Of a stretch of 64,000 bases of DNA, positions 35,413 to 45,011 are shown in pieces (positions within the stretch are counted from its first letter, which is position 1; each line of letters opens with the position of its first letter). The notes beneath the pieces are model-generated. The model ran no database searches. It saw only the letters and a program-made list of their open reading frames with translations, and was not told the origin of the DNA. This DNA is from Marsupella aquatica (taxonomy: Eukaryota; Marchantiophyta), in contig OZ316892.1 in NCBI GenBank assembly GCA_973895155.1, positions 8,308,001 to 8,372,000 on the forward strand, given 5' to 3'. The translations under genes and the position numbers were made by a program.

Positions 35413-35660
35413 CTTATTGGATAATTCATGGCGTACTTGATAAATGGCATCACGAGTTGCCTGTTTCTGATTTCGCTGTGCTGTCCCTATTTTTGGCACC
35501 ATAGGTTTCTGTCGTGCTAGTCATGCTATGGATTTAATCGACTTATCGTACATGTTTTCTGTTGATAAATAGTCCGTGCTGCCTCAGATTTGGCGATGTC
35601 AAGTCACTACTAAGACTTGATTTTACTTTTTTATTTTAATCTTTCTTTAGTTTTCTAGTA

Positions 35661-36416
35661 GTAATTTAGATTTTATGCTACTTTCTATTAATTACTATCA
35701 TTCTCTAATTGTGCAACTGCAAACAGTGGGTGCTAGCCCTCCTCTTCTACTCATGACTGGGATAGGGGAGTATACTCCTTGGTACTCGTGCAATTTTTGC
35801 AAAGATTTCCCCATTTCCCTTGTCTTTTTGCATAGCTCTCCCCTTTCTCGTTCCATCTTTACCTCCCCTGTTTTCTTCCCTCCTTTGTTGCCTCCCCTTT
35901 TGCTTCCCTCTTTCTTTGGCACAAGAAACACTATATATTTGTAAGATGACCACTCACTGTAAAAAGTGATGGCACAAGAAACACTATAATTACCTTGGCT
36001 GTAATACGGTAACAAGGGGTGTCAAACTTACACAGGGTAGCGGACAACTTGAGACAGTTGAAGTAAAGCAAGATAGTCCCATCTATATATCTAATAAACT
36101 GGGATCACAAATTTTGGAAAAGACTCCTCACGGGGTCCATAAAGAACATCCCAAAATGCATGGTATCTAAAAGATTTTAGGAGTATATGGTAACTAGTAG
36201 ATAAATTAGGAAAATGAAAGGTATGAGGATCACCCAAGAGAAAGTCAGTGTTTCAAGAAAGTAATTAAAGCACCTTGTCTTGCAGTATTTGGCTCAAAAA
36301 GATTATGATATTAAAAAGAAAAATTAGTCGGTGCTTTTTAGATTAATTTGGGGATGAGTTTAGGGTTTAGGGTTTAGGGTTTACTGACTACCTTGAACCA
36401 AGAATAAACTACTTTT
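35661..36416. other. No gene; short telomere-like run
   Basis: Around 35850-35945 lies a weak match to the dispersed tail-bearing repeat ('ttggcacaagaaacactata', doubled at 35918 and 35971). Three TTTAGGG units occur at 36359-36381, the plant telomere motif, too short to be a telomere. Confidence 0.4.
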
Positions 36417-36617
36417 GGGGTGACTTGGTACCTGTGTACTCTTCTCATTGCTCGTGGACTTACAGAGTGCTGAACTCACTTTAAAAAGCCCTCCCTACAT
36501 TGTCATTTTTCTAGGGGGTGACTTGGTACCTGTGTACTCTTCTCATTGCTCGTGGACTTACAGAGTGCTGACAGACCCCACTTTTAAAAGCCCTCCCTAC
36601 ATTGTCATTTTTCTAGG
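36417..36617. repeat. ~97 bp tandem duplication
   Basis: Two copies of 'ggtgacttggtacctgtgta...' to 'cattgtcatttttctagg' start at 36419 and 36516, with a short indel between them. Confidence 0.85.
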
Positions 36618-37268
36618 AAACAACTATCTAGCCTCTAAAAGATTGTGAATGACTTTCAACAAGGTGGCGGGCCTTTCATGTACTTCTAACATAATGAATT
36701 TAGTTAGTTACACCTAAGCCACTTAAAACTATAAACTTAAGAAACAAAATTGTGACTAGAATTTGAAAGGGCAGGTTTGACGTTACTTTGCAGCCTGAGG
36801 TATCCCTCATGAGGTAAAGACCACTCAATACCACTTGAATACAACGATGAAAATTACATAATTTAATAACGGAGGGATCACATTGAAAAACAAATATAGA
36901 GCTAAAGAAAGCGGCTGTGGAGAAGAAAGTAAAAACATTAAAAGCCTGTATGACAATTTCAAAGTCCAATAATACCAAAGATGTACCTTTATTAGGCAAA
37001 TGAAACTAAAATCCCAATAAGAAAATTTTCAAATTTACAAAATTCAAAAATATAAAAGCTGTGCTTCTCCAAGGCAAATTAAACAAAATTCAAGACAAGT
37101 AATCTGAGCAGCCACCTGGCAAAATACAAGAGTCTCAGATTAGGAAAACCTACACCAGATACAGGTTAAACCTCTTCAATATATACGGTACACTTCGTTC
37201 ATCAAGCTTTTGGTGACGAAAGGATCATCACTTCAATAGTTACACTCTTATCGATCCTTCTTGTCTTT
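36618..37268. other. Intergenic, ending in the 3' UTR of paralogue 3
   Basis: No gene up to about 37130. From there 'attaggaaaacctac' to 'cttatcgatccttct' matches 3150-3288, the 3' flank of paralogue 1. Confidence 0.5.
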
Positions 37269-39276
37269 TCATGAGAAGGTCAATCGCCTCTGAAAACAGA
37301 CGATTGGGCCCGCAGAAACTACGTGAGCTGGGCTTCGTTTCATTCTCCGGAATACTGCAGTATGCAAGGTGATCTTTGCATCCCACTCTAGATGTTCCTG
37401 CAGCTGTATGTCAGCGCTTGGGTGTAGCTCCCATGAGGCTTCTACTAAGAACGATGCTGGGTGAATGTGCATATGATCTGGACTTATCCCCAGCAGTGGT
37501 CTAGAGCGCCACATAGCTGTATTGAGTTGAAGTCTCCTGCCATTGAGATATCTGTACAGTTCCCACTTCCATGAAACTGAGTTGGTGGCATCATCGCCCC
37601 GAGCAGGACTCCATCCATATGCAGGGGCACTTCGGGAAACTGTTTTGCCAATTTGGTACGACACAGAAGCTCGCCAAGGACAGAATAGAGGGATGTGAAC
37701 GTTAAGGGCGGGATTTCGTTGCAGCTCAAAGATCTCAGGTGTATGGTGGGGCTGTAGCAATCGACGGTGGCAAGTACTGAGGGCTTTATGCTTTGGGCAC
37801 ACTTCAATGAATATCTTGTAAATAAACACTATTTCGCAAGTGTTGTCACATGATTGATTCTGAGCAGCGCAGTTTCGCTTGCAACAATTTTTCACACCAA
37901 AGTCCACTTGCTCCAGGCTCAGTTTCAGTGTTGTGGTCTCGGGGCTCCTGCTTGAACACACATTCATAAGCACAATCACTAGAGTTTCATTCAAATATTT
38001 GGGGAATCGGACAGCATGTGTCACGGCATCTGCGAGGGCATTATAATATAACTTGGATAGAGAAGCAGCACCCTGAGCTACGCCGACCCCGATACAAGTG
38101 TAGAATTGAAACGAGATTCAGCACATTCAAGTAAAAACCAAGGAAGAGCAAGAAGGAACCTGTTAGGCAGAACATACTAAAAAGTTAGAAAGAACCCTGT
38201 GGGCAAAACATATTTACTATATATGAGACTGCCAAAGAACCAAAGCGCCTTGGCCCTGCTATATTAGGCAATATATATATAAAAGATATCAAACTAGTTA
38301 CTAGTAACGTACAAAACGCCTCGGCCCTACTAAGGATAGTGAATGCCTAGTGCATGCCTAGTTACTAATAACAAAAGCGTCGGCGGATAGTGATGCCTAG
38401 TAGTGGTGTGAACCTAACAGCAGTGGAAAGTCAAGCGAGAGTAGAAATTAAAGTAAACAAGAAGGTAACGAAGCTGTTCGGAAGAACCCGCTAAAACAAA
38501 TTCAGGGCAGGCAGCACCCGGTAAAACTATAGCATCACAGGAACCGGGTCACTGACCTTGTGCAAGCTAGTCGGTAAAAGAGGTCGGCGAAAGGTTCTCG
38601 TTTTGCTCCCGCCAAGTGGAAAGAGATGCCACTGCAGGTTAATTTTTGGAGCAGCCAGTTTCGGGTCTGTTCACGAGCCCCCTCTATTTGGACGCACATC
38701 GACTCTGCGCTCGCTCTGTGAGCCCTGGTTTCGGCGACGTCATCTGATACAGCTACCATGGAGTGTCAATCGTACCCAGTCACGAGGTTGACATCGAACA
38801 TTCTGAGAGATCTGTACAAATCAGATCTCTAGCTATTATACCATCAAACTGGACCCGAACAGCGATACCTGAGTGAGCTAATTTCGATATTCCGTAGCTA
38901 CTTTGAATGGAGTCAACCCACTCATGTTATCCAACGGGCACCCCCAGGAGCTTACAGACCGTGATCCAACCACGTTTATTGAGCTAAGGAGAACGTAAAA
39001 AGTACCTGCAGGCAGAGCCTCCGGCATGAGAACAAGGGGAGCTTCAGAGGAGGGAGGTTGACTTGAATCGTCGTTCACGTTAGCACCAGCTGTCGCCATC
39101 GCCACTGCCACCACAAACCCAATGCACACAAAAACGGTCGCTGCAACCACAAAGGCAGCGTACAGGCGGGCCAAATCGTCGTCCATGTTTTCAAGCATGC
39201 TGTGATCCACCGCGGAAGACGACGAGTGACGGGAATCTGAGTAATCACCAACGGAAATTCGACTGACCTTAGACAT
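37269..39276 (-). CDS. Single-pass membrane protein with Cys-rich domain, paralogue 3 (full length)
   Basis: Unrecognised family; this is its best-preserved member. Exons 39276-39006, 38743-38557 and 37947-37269 (minus strand) total 1137 nt and encode 378 residues with no interruption. N terminus: Ser-rich 1-28, acidic MDDD at 31-34, one hydrophobic span about 40-62, then a Ser/Pro linker. The exon 2 block has REQTRNWLLQKL and AKREPFADLFYRLACTR. Exon 3 opens with RSPETTT and a Cys cluster (CC, C, C, C in ~18 residues), then several Trp-containing strands. Donors AG|GTACTT and AG|GTCAGT and acceptors CAG|ATGACG and CAG|GAGC are conserved with paralogue 1. I infer a type II or signal-anchored protein with a disulphide-bonded luminal or extracellular domain; nothing shows its role. 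Confidence 0.75.
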
Positions 39277-40289
39277 AGGACTGAGAAATGGTGGCCGCCA
39301 GAGTCAGGCCTAATTGTCTAACCAGCTGATCAATGCGCCAGACTTGCCTGATCGATCACTCACATTCTGAAAGTTGAGATTGAAATCAATCATTTGACTA
39401 GGTGAATGCCACGAGCAAAAGTACCTGGACTGCACCGAAATGGTGAGGATCCAGATTGGTGAGGGCATGCGGTGCCCGCCAAGTCGTCTCAGTTCTCGGG
39501 TGCCTCGGTTCGCCTCCGAGCCAACTGCAAATCACTAGCTCCTCTGCTGGAACAGATGCGTACACCTTCGTTGTCCGCGCGACACAGTTGAATTAAGTGG
39601 CTGCCCAAGCGTGGTACAAGAGCCTCCGAGGGACCCTCTTTCTCTCCCTCCGCTTCCCGAATTCGATGAATTCCTTCTCCTCCGAAAGAGTCTTCTCCCC
39701 GAATTCGAGTATTCCTTCTCGTTCTCCTCCGAGGGAAGAGTCTTGTCCTCCCCTCCCGGAAGAGTCTCGTCCTCCCTTCAGTCTCGTCCTCCCCATAAAG
39801 TTGTGCGTTGCTCGCCCAACATCCCACTCTTCACAAGCTAGAGCCATAAAGTTGTGCATTGTACGCGCTTTGCACAGCTTAGAATTATAAATCTGCAACC
39901 ACAAGCTAGAGTTGGGGCCTAGAAGACCACAAGCGGGAGTTAGGGACTAGGCTTCTAGAATGTCAACCAATAAGTCAATTCGTCATTGAGCGGGTGTTAG
40001 GGACTAGGCTTCCCTATGTCTTGTCCTCCCCTCCCGGATCAGTCATTCGTCATTCATGACGACTGAATGACTACTTTTTTGTTATGATTTTTATTTATAC
40101 TAAAAACTTAGCTCTATGGCCCCACCATATTATATGCGGAGTACTATGATGTGTTATGTCTAATTATTAAAATAATGATATGCATGATAAATTTTTTATC
40201 ATTTCATGAACCTTCAAAATATGTGAAATATGTGAATAAAGAATATATTTTGGTGATATTTTTATTGTCCTTCCTGTTATTCATGTTCA
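39277..40289. promoter_or_regulatory. 5' region of paralogue 3 and repeat-rich flank
   Basis: 39277-39560 matches the region upstream of paralogue 1 and probably contains the promoter. Beyond it, degenerate repeats with 'ataaagttgtgc' (39798, 39845) and 'gttagggactaggcttc' (39938, 39994) occur. No gene. Confidence 0.4.
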
Positions 40290-40510
40290 AAGAACGGATA
40301 GTCGGGGTTAGTGTAATAAACTCACAAGAACGGATAGTCGGGGTTAGTGTAATAAACTCACAAGAGCGTACTCTTCACAAGCTAGGGTCTAGAATGAAGA
40401 CTCTAGATTGTATTTTTATGGTCAAAGCTCGAAGTGCAGCCATCAAGTTGTAAACTCACAAGAGCCTACTCTTCACAAGCTAGGGTCTAGAATGAAACCT
40501 CTAGATTGTA
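40290..40510. repeat. Tandem duplications of 39 and ~78 bp
   Basis: The 39 bp unit 'gaacggatagtcggggttag' is repeated at 40292 and 40331. 'actcttcacaagctagggtc' recurs at 40370 and 40468. Confidence 0.8.
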
Positions 40511-41270
40511 ATTCTATGGTCATCATGTGCATGGGAAAAACTTATGACATGACTATGATTTATGTACATGTTAGTTGTTTTATGTGATAATTTCTAAATA
40601 TTTACATTAAAAAATATAGGTAATATGACCCCACCATAACATATGTACATAGAACATGGATGTGCATACAAAAAGCTTGATGTGCACATATTAAGGAGAA
40701 TGACATATTATATATGACTATTAAAATGATGGAGTTTTTTATCATTTCATTAATCTTCAAAGAATATAAATAGAGAATATATTTTGATAATTATTTTACT
40801 GTCTTCTCTGCTATTCATGTTCAAAGAACGGGTAGTGGGGCTAGTAACATTAAACTAAAAAGTAGGAAGAAAGGGTATAGGTGTGTAACTTTTTCTACTA
40901 GCTAGGGTGTCAACCATTTCTATAACCTTGTTAACTTTTTCTACTAGCTAGGGTGTCAACCATTTCTATAACCTTGCGCCGAGACGATAGGTATTACCTA
41001 TGATAATGATTGTTTGAGTTGGGGTTAGTATCTAAAAAAAAGTCAGGGCTGTAGCTTATCACCATTTACGCACTTTCTGGTCATAGGGTTTTCAGACCAG
41101 TAACCCATCCATCATTACCCTATATGTCCGTCCAACCTTACCATCCTCCGTGGCCCCATATAGCATTTGACACCTACCTGTAGACCTCTCCTGCGCCCCA
41201 CTCACCTGTTGTTTGTTACTAGTAACTAATGTAAATGTTGGACGGGACTTCTTGGCTGTCCTACTTCTTT
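40511..41270. other. AT-rich region, no gene seen
   Basis: A 41 bp direct repeat ('aactttttctactagctagg') lies at 40888 and 40930. No coding content recognised. Confidence 0.4.
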
Positions 41271-41274
41271 CGTG

Positions 41275-41420
41275 TTCTAGGGCCTTCTCCCTCCCTGTAT
41301 TGGGTTGCTTTGCTTTTGGACCATGGTCTCTGGGTATGGTATTTTTATTTTGTTTTATTTTTATTTTTGTGTATGACATTTTTTGTCCTTTAGCAGTGTG
41401 ACATATATAATAAGTCTCCT
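41275..41420 (+). repeat. Dispersed tail-bearing repeat
   Basis: 'ttctagggccttctccctcc', 'attgggttgctttgctttt', 'ggaccatggtctctggg', then T-rich and 'agcagtgtgacatatataat', in the family order. Confidence 0.6.
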
Positions 41421-41497
41421 TGATAAATCTAGGACGACTTGCAGACTAGTATCTACTGGAATAGTTATGGGATTACTCACATTATTTTAAAACACAT

Positions 41498-41645
41498 CAG
41501 CCTTCGGATGATAGGGGTAGTTTGCCAATGCCAAATTAGTTAGAGACCCCTGTTTATGTAAGCTGACTCATCCAACTTTGGATGATAGGGGGTAGTAGGC
41601 CAATGCCAAATTAGTTCAGGGACCCCTTTTTATGTCAGCTGTTAT
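41498..41645. repeat. ~79 bp tandem duplication
   Basis: Two copies of 'ggatgataggggtagt..gccaatgccaaattagtt' with 'gacccctttttatgt', starting at about 41505 and 41578. Confidence 0.8.
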
Positions 41646-42062
41646 TCAACTTGTTCAGTGAAGACAAGGACCTCGGACACATTCATGACAGTAGTCTAAG
41701 TATACATAATGTTCCCTTGGTATATCTATTTCCATACATTCCATGTCACATTCCACACAATTTACTCAAAATGTTACTCTATCCATAGTAGTCAATTGGG
41801 TTCTTACTTTTCCTTGATATTCCTCTGTCCACAATAAGTAGTCAAATGATTTCTTGCATTCCCTTGGTATATGTTACATTAGCTAACAAATTTTGTTTTA
41901 CCCATGATAATTTCACAAATTTTCCAATGAAATAAAGATATTCAAATAATTTACTGGAAAACATTGATATATCAATCACAATGCATTCAAGCCTTTTTCT
42001 TTTTTACCCCTTTTCTACCTCACTTTTAATTTTTTTTTACAATTACAAGTTTCACTGTTTTC
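41646..42062. other. AT-rich region, no gene seen
   Basis: Only diverged short repeats such as 'tatccatagtagtca' / 'tccacaataagtagtca'. Confidence 0.4.
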
Positions 42063-42870
42063 TAACCTAGTACTTGGTTCAGGCAATACTTGGTTCAGGC
42101 AATACTTGGTTCAGGCAACCGGTGGGCAGCTATCTCCCTAATCCCACAAACACATCAATATAATCTGTTACTTGACAAATGACGGCAGACCTTGCTCATA
42201 TAGCATGCTTATCTTGGAACATGCTCCATTTTTTGTCTTGGAGTGATCTGAAAGTAAATAAAATATGAGAACATAACTAGAAGGATAAAATAATGTAAGT
42301 AAAATGTCTGCCAAGAAAATCACACTGACCAATGAAAAGTACAATCAAGGATGCTACCATGTCTACACTTAATTCAATGTCCTCATGAATGACACTCATT
42401 TCAATAAAAACCATAAACTTAAGAAAGAAAGACATAATGGAAACTTAAGACACAATCAGAACCATTTCTCTCACTCACGAGAATACTTTGTTCAAGTGGT
42501 GGAGCCTTTCCTTCATCTATAAGTCACAAACATCAAAATTTATATGGGGGCTGCCAAAATAAGTTCAAAATACTCTAGAATCTTAAAATTAAAGGGGTCC
42601 ATAAATTAAATAAAAATGTATATTATACACAGGCTGCCCCTTGATAATGCACATTGAAATAAAAATATATGACACCAAAACTTTGAATAAGACAAAATCT
42701 GAAAGTTGCATTCACCATATTGACAAGTGACAGCAGACATTGCTGACAAGCATAGTTCAATGCAACAAAAATGTTACAAATTATGGATGTCAAGCATATG
42801 GCTTCACTTGACACAAGTAGAAGTGGACTATCAAAAATTTATGTTCCCAGATGAGTTCCAACAGATGGCT
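42063..42870. repeat. Dispersed repeat, interrupted copy (partner 29728-29975)
   Basis: Starts with three 17 bp 'tacttggttcaggcaa' units (two at the 29.7 kb copy), runs to 42196, is interrupted, and resumes at 42745 to 'agaagtggactatcaaaaa'. Confidence 0.8.
42197..42719 (-). mobile_element. 523 bp insertion with 25 nt target duplication
   Basis: It is flanked by 42172-42196 and 42720-42744, a 25 nt direct repeat with three mismatches ('ttgacaa.tgac.gcagac'). The empty site is preserved at about 29828-29851. The element matches the reverse complement of 34899-35412. It has no reading frame. The long target duplication is more like L1-type retroposition than a DNA transposon, but no poly-A or simple tail is evident. 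Confidence 0.7.
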
Positions 42871-42904
42871 TTTTGCTGCCATTACTGTCGGTCACCGTAG
42901 AGGC

Positions 42905-44620
42905 TAGTGGCAATGTATGAATTGTTAAGAGAACATTACTAGTATCAAAGGTTGGTTGTTGCTCAAAATTACATACACTTTAGTAGTTAAACGTCTTTTA
43001 TGAATATCTTTGGACCTTTTAAGTGAGCCTGACCTGGGCCAAGGCAGTCAACTGGCAATAAAAGGTCACAATAATCGGAGGGGCCTTCTTGTCTCAGCTG
43101 TCTCATCTCATATCAACACTATTGTGAGACCTAGTAAGTGGATCGTTGGTAAGACATATCATGTGGCAAGTGAGTGCAAGCATTTTTGTGACAAAAACGT
43201 TCACACTTACGTTGAAGCTTCCCTCTATATTTCCTTACTCCGATTATCTTCCGTGAGTAAGACAATTTTTCAATTTGATAGACAACTAAATGTAATAACT
43301 TTAAATAAATGAAGGAATTTTTTCTCGATAATTGCAACTTTGAAATTGCAGGTACCAGTTAGTGCAACCACTTGAATTGCCACACTTTGTATTGCACTTA
43401 TGGAGGCTGTAGTTTGTTGATAAGTGCAAGTATATGAACACTTATCAGATTGTCATAATTGCAAAGTACTTACTAGTAGGTATGCACTTACCAAAACTTG
43501 CCATGTGGTTAGTCTATTTGCACTTATGGATCAAATTGTGTTCGATAAGTGCAAGAAGATGGCTTACGGTGCTCTTGCACTTACTGAGGTTTCACAGTTA
43601 AACACGGAATCTTCGACCGGCAGCAGGCGGTCGCGAAGCAGCGGATCATCCACGACCATACAGGAGCCTCCACGTCTCAGTCAGCGAGAGGACCAACCCT
43701 CGCCAATGAGTGCTCAAGATTCAAAGGATTCTGTATCGCCATAGACCGCGCCTAAGGATTACGATTCTCGTTCTTTCAGCTGGAACGAGAAATCGAGGAA
43801 GAGGAGCTCGAGCTCTTTGGCCACATCCCGTTTGCGCTATCCTCTTGTCCTGATCGAAGCTCCGACGTTGGAATTGGTGCTGTGAAGAAGACACTGCGGG
43901 TAAGCTGTGAGTCCATATCCGGTTATTTTTCCAAGGGTTTGGTTGCGAAATGGCGCCACATCATTCCAATTTCTCGTATTCTTTGTGGACACCCACTGAT
44001 TTTGTCAATGCTCGAGTAGGTTTGTGTAGCGTGCGGCCCGAGTTCTTCTGCGTCTCTCGTGACATGCGAACTGATTTGTTTGAATTAATTTTCCCAGGCA
44101 GAGAAACAAAATTGATTTGGAATTGCTGTTGTGAAGACACTGCGCAAGGAATCCCCTACGCTGTGAGTTCACAGTCGAACTGTTTTCTCCCTGTTGGTTG
44201 AGAGTGGCACCACATGCTCTGGACTGTCACTCTGTGTTTGCTTGTTTTTTTAATTAGCTATTTTCATGCTTTAGTGTTTTGTGTATTGCTGCGCGAATTC
44301 TTCTGCCTCGCTCGTGATATAAGAATTGATTTGATTCAATCGGCTTACCATAGTTTTGGCTGTTTGACGATGAATCCATGGGCTTTGTTTTCGAGTTTAT
44401 TTTTAGCTTATTAGATTCTTTTTTCTGGCGTACTTCATGAATGGCATCACACGTTGCCTGTTTCTGATTTCGCTCGCTGTGCTGTCATTATTTTTTGGTA
44501 GCGGTAGGTTTTTTAAGTGCTATTGATTGTTTTAATTGGCTTATCATTCATGTTTTCTGTTGATAATAAGTCTTTGCTGCCTCAGGTTTGGCTTAAATTG
44601 TTGGATTATTGCATTGCCTA
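42905..44620. repeat. Segmental duplicate B (partner 33099-35660), uninterrupted
   Basis: Less damaged of the two copies and lacks both insertions. Within it, a motif 'ttg(g/t)aattg(g)tgctgtgaag..acactgcg' followed by 'ctgtgagt' occurs twice (about 43870-43910 and 44115-44165), so the block has internal duplication as well. Confidence 0.8.
43526..43909 (+). other. Possible coding exons of an unrecognised gene
   Basis: 43526-43744 encodes MDQIVFDKCKKMAYGALALTE followed by a Ser/Arg/Gln-rich stretch. After a good acceptor (ttctttcag, to 43789) a second frame, 43790-43909, encodes a strongly acidic start (EREIEEEELELFGHIPFA) and ends at a consensus donor CGG|GTAAGC. The coding look is real, but I cannot join the two in frame, and duplicate A carries indels in both. 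It could be the 5' part of a lost gene. Confidence 0.3.
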
Positions 44621-45011
44621 GAGGTGATTTAGTTCTCCAATGTCAGTAACGTGAGCCTAGGCTTCATCGAGGTTCTAGCTAAGCCTCGGCTACATTTTTC
44701 AATCCGTGGAAGTAATTCGAATGCCGCATTTTTGTGTCTAACGAGACAGGACTAGTCTTCGTGAAGTCGTGACCTGGTCGTTTCAGTTTTTCACAGACCG
44801 AAGTTTACAATTCGCTGGACAGGTCTGTCAAGGGTAAGTGAAGAGGAGCGCTGCGACAAGAAGTCGGATTTTTTTCTAATGCAGCTGCAAATCGTTTCCA
44901 AGCTGGATGAGTGGTGAATTTGGTAAAGTGACGGCCAAAACCTGGTTCCAGCTGGATGGTAGATGTTTTCACGAGTTCGTGTAGGAACGGGCTCGTAGTT
45001 TGAGGGCCACA
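44621..45011. promoter_or_regulatory. Upstream region of the signal peptide peptidase gene
   Basis: No other gene is seen here, so the promoter and 5' UTR are presumed to lie here. No specific motif is called. Confidence 0.3.

Larger units (their letters stand above)
33099..35660. repeat. Segmental duplicate A (partner 42905-44620), interrupted by two insertions
   Basis: 33099-34049, 34712-34898 and 35413-35605 align in order with 42905-44590. Shared landmarks: 'gttaagagaacatta', the 'tttcacagttaaac' to 'gattacgattctcgttct' run, 'gacacccactgattttgtc' and 'gcatcac.cgttgcctgttt'. The interruptions are the elements listed at 34050-34711 and 34899-35412. The coding-like exon of copy B is damaged here. 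Confidence 0.8.

Noticed and set aside
36359-36381. TTTAGGG repeats suggesting a telomere or telomere scar
   Set aside because: Only three units in the middle of the window; such short runs are common in plant genomes.
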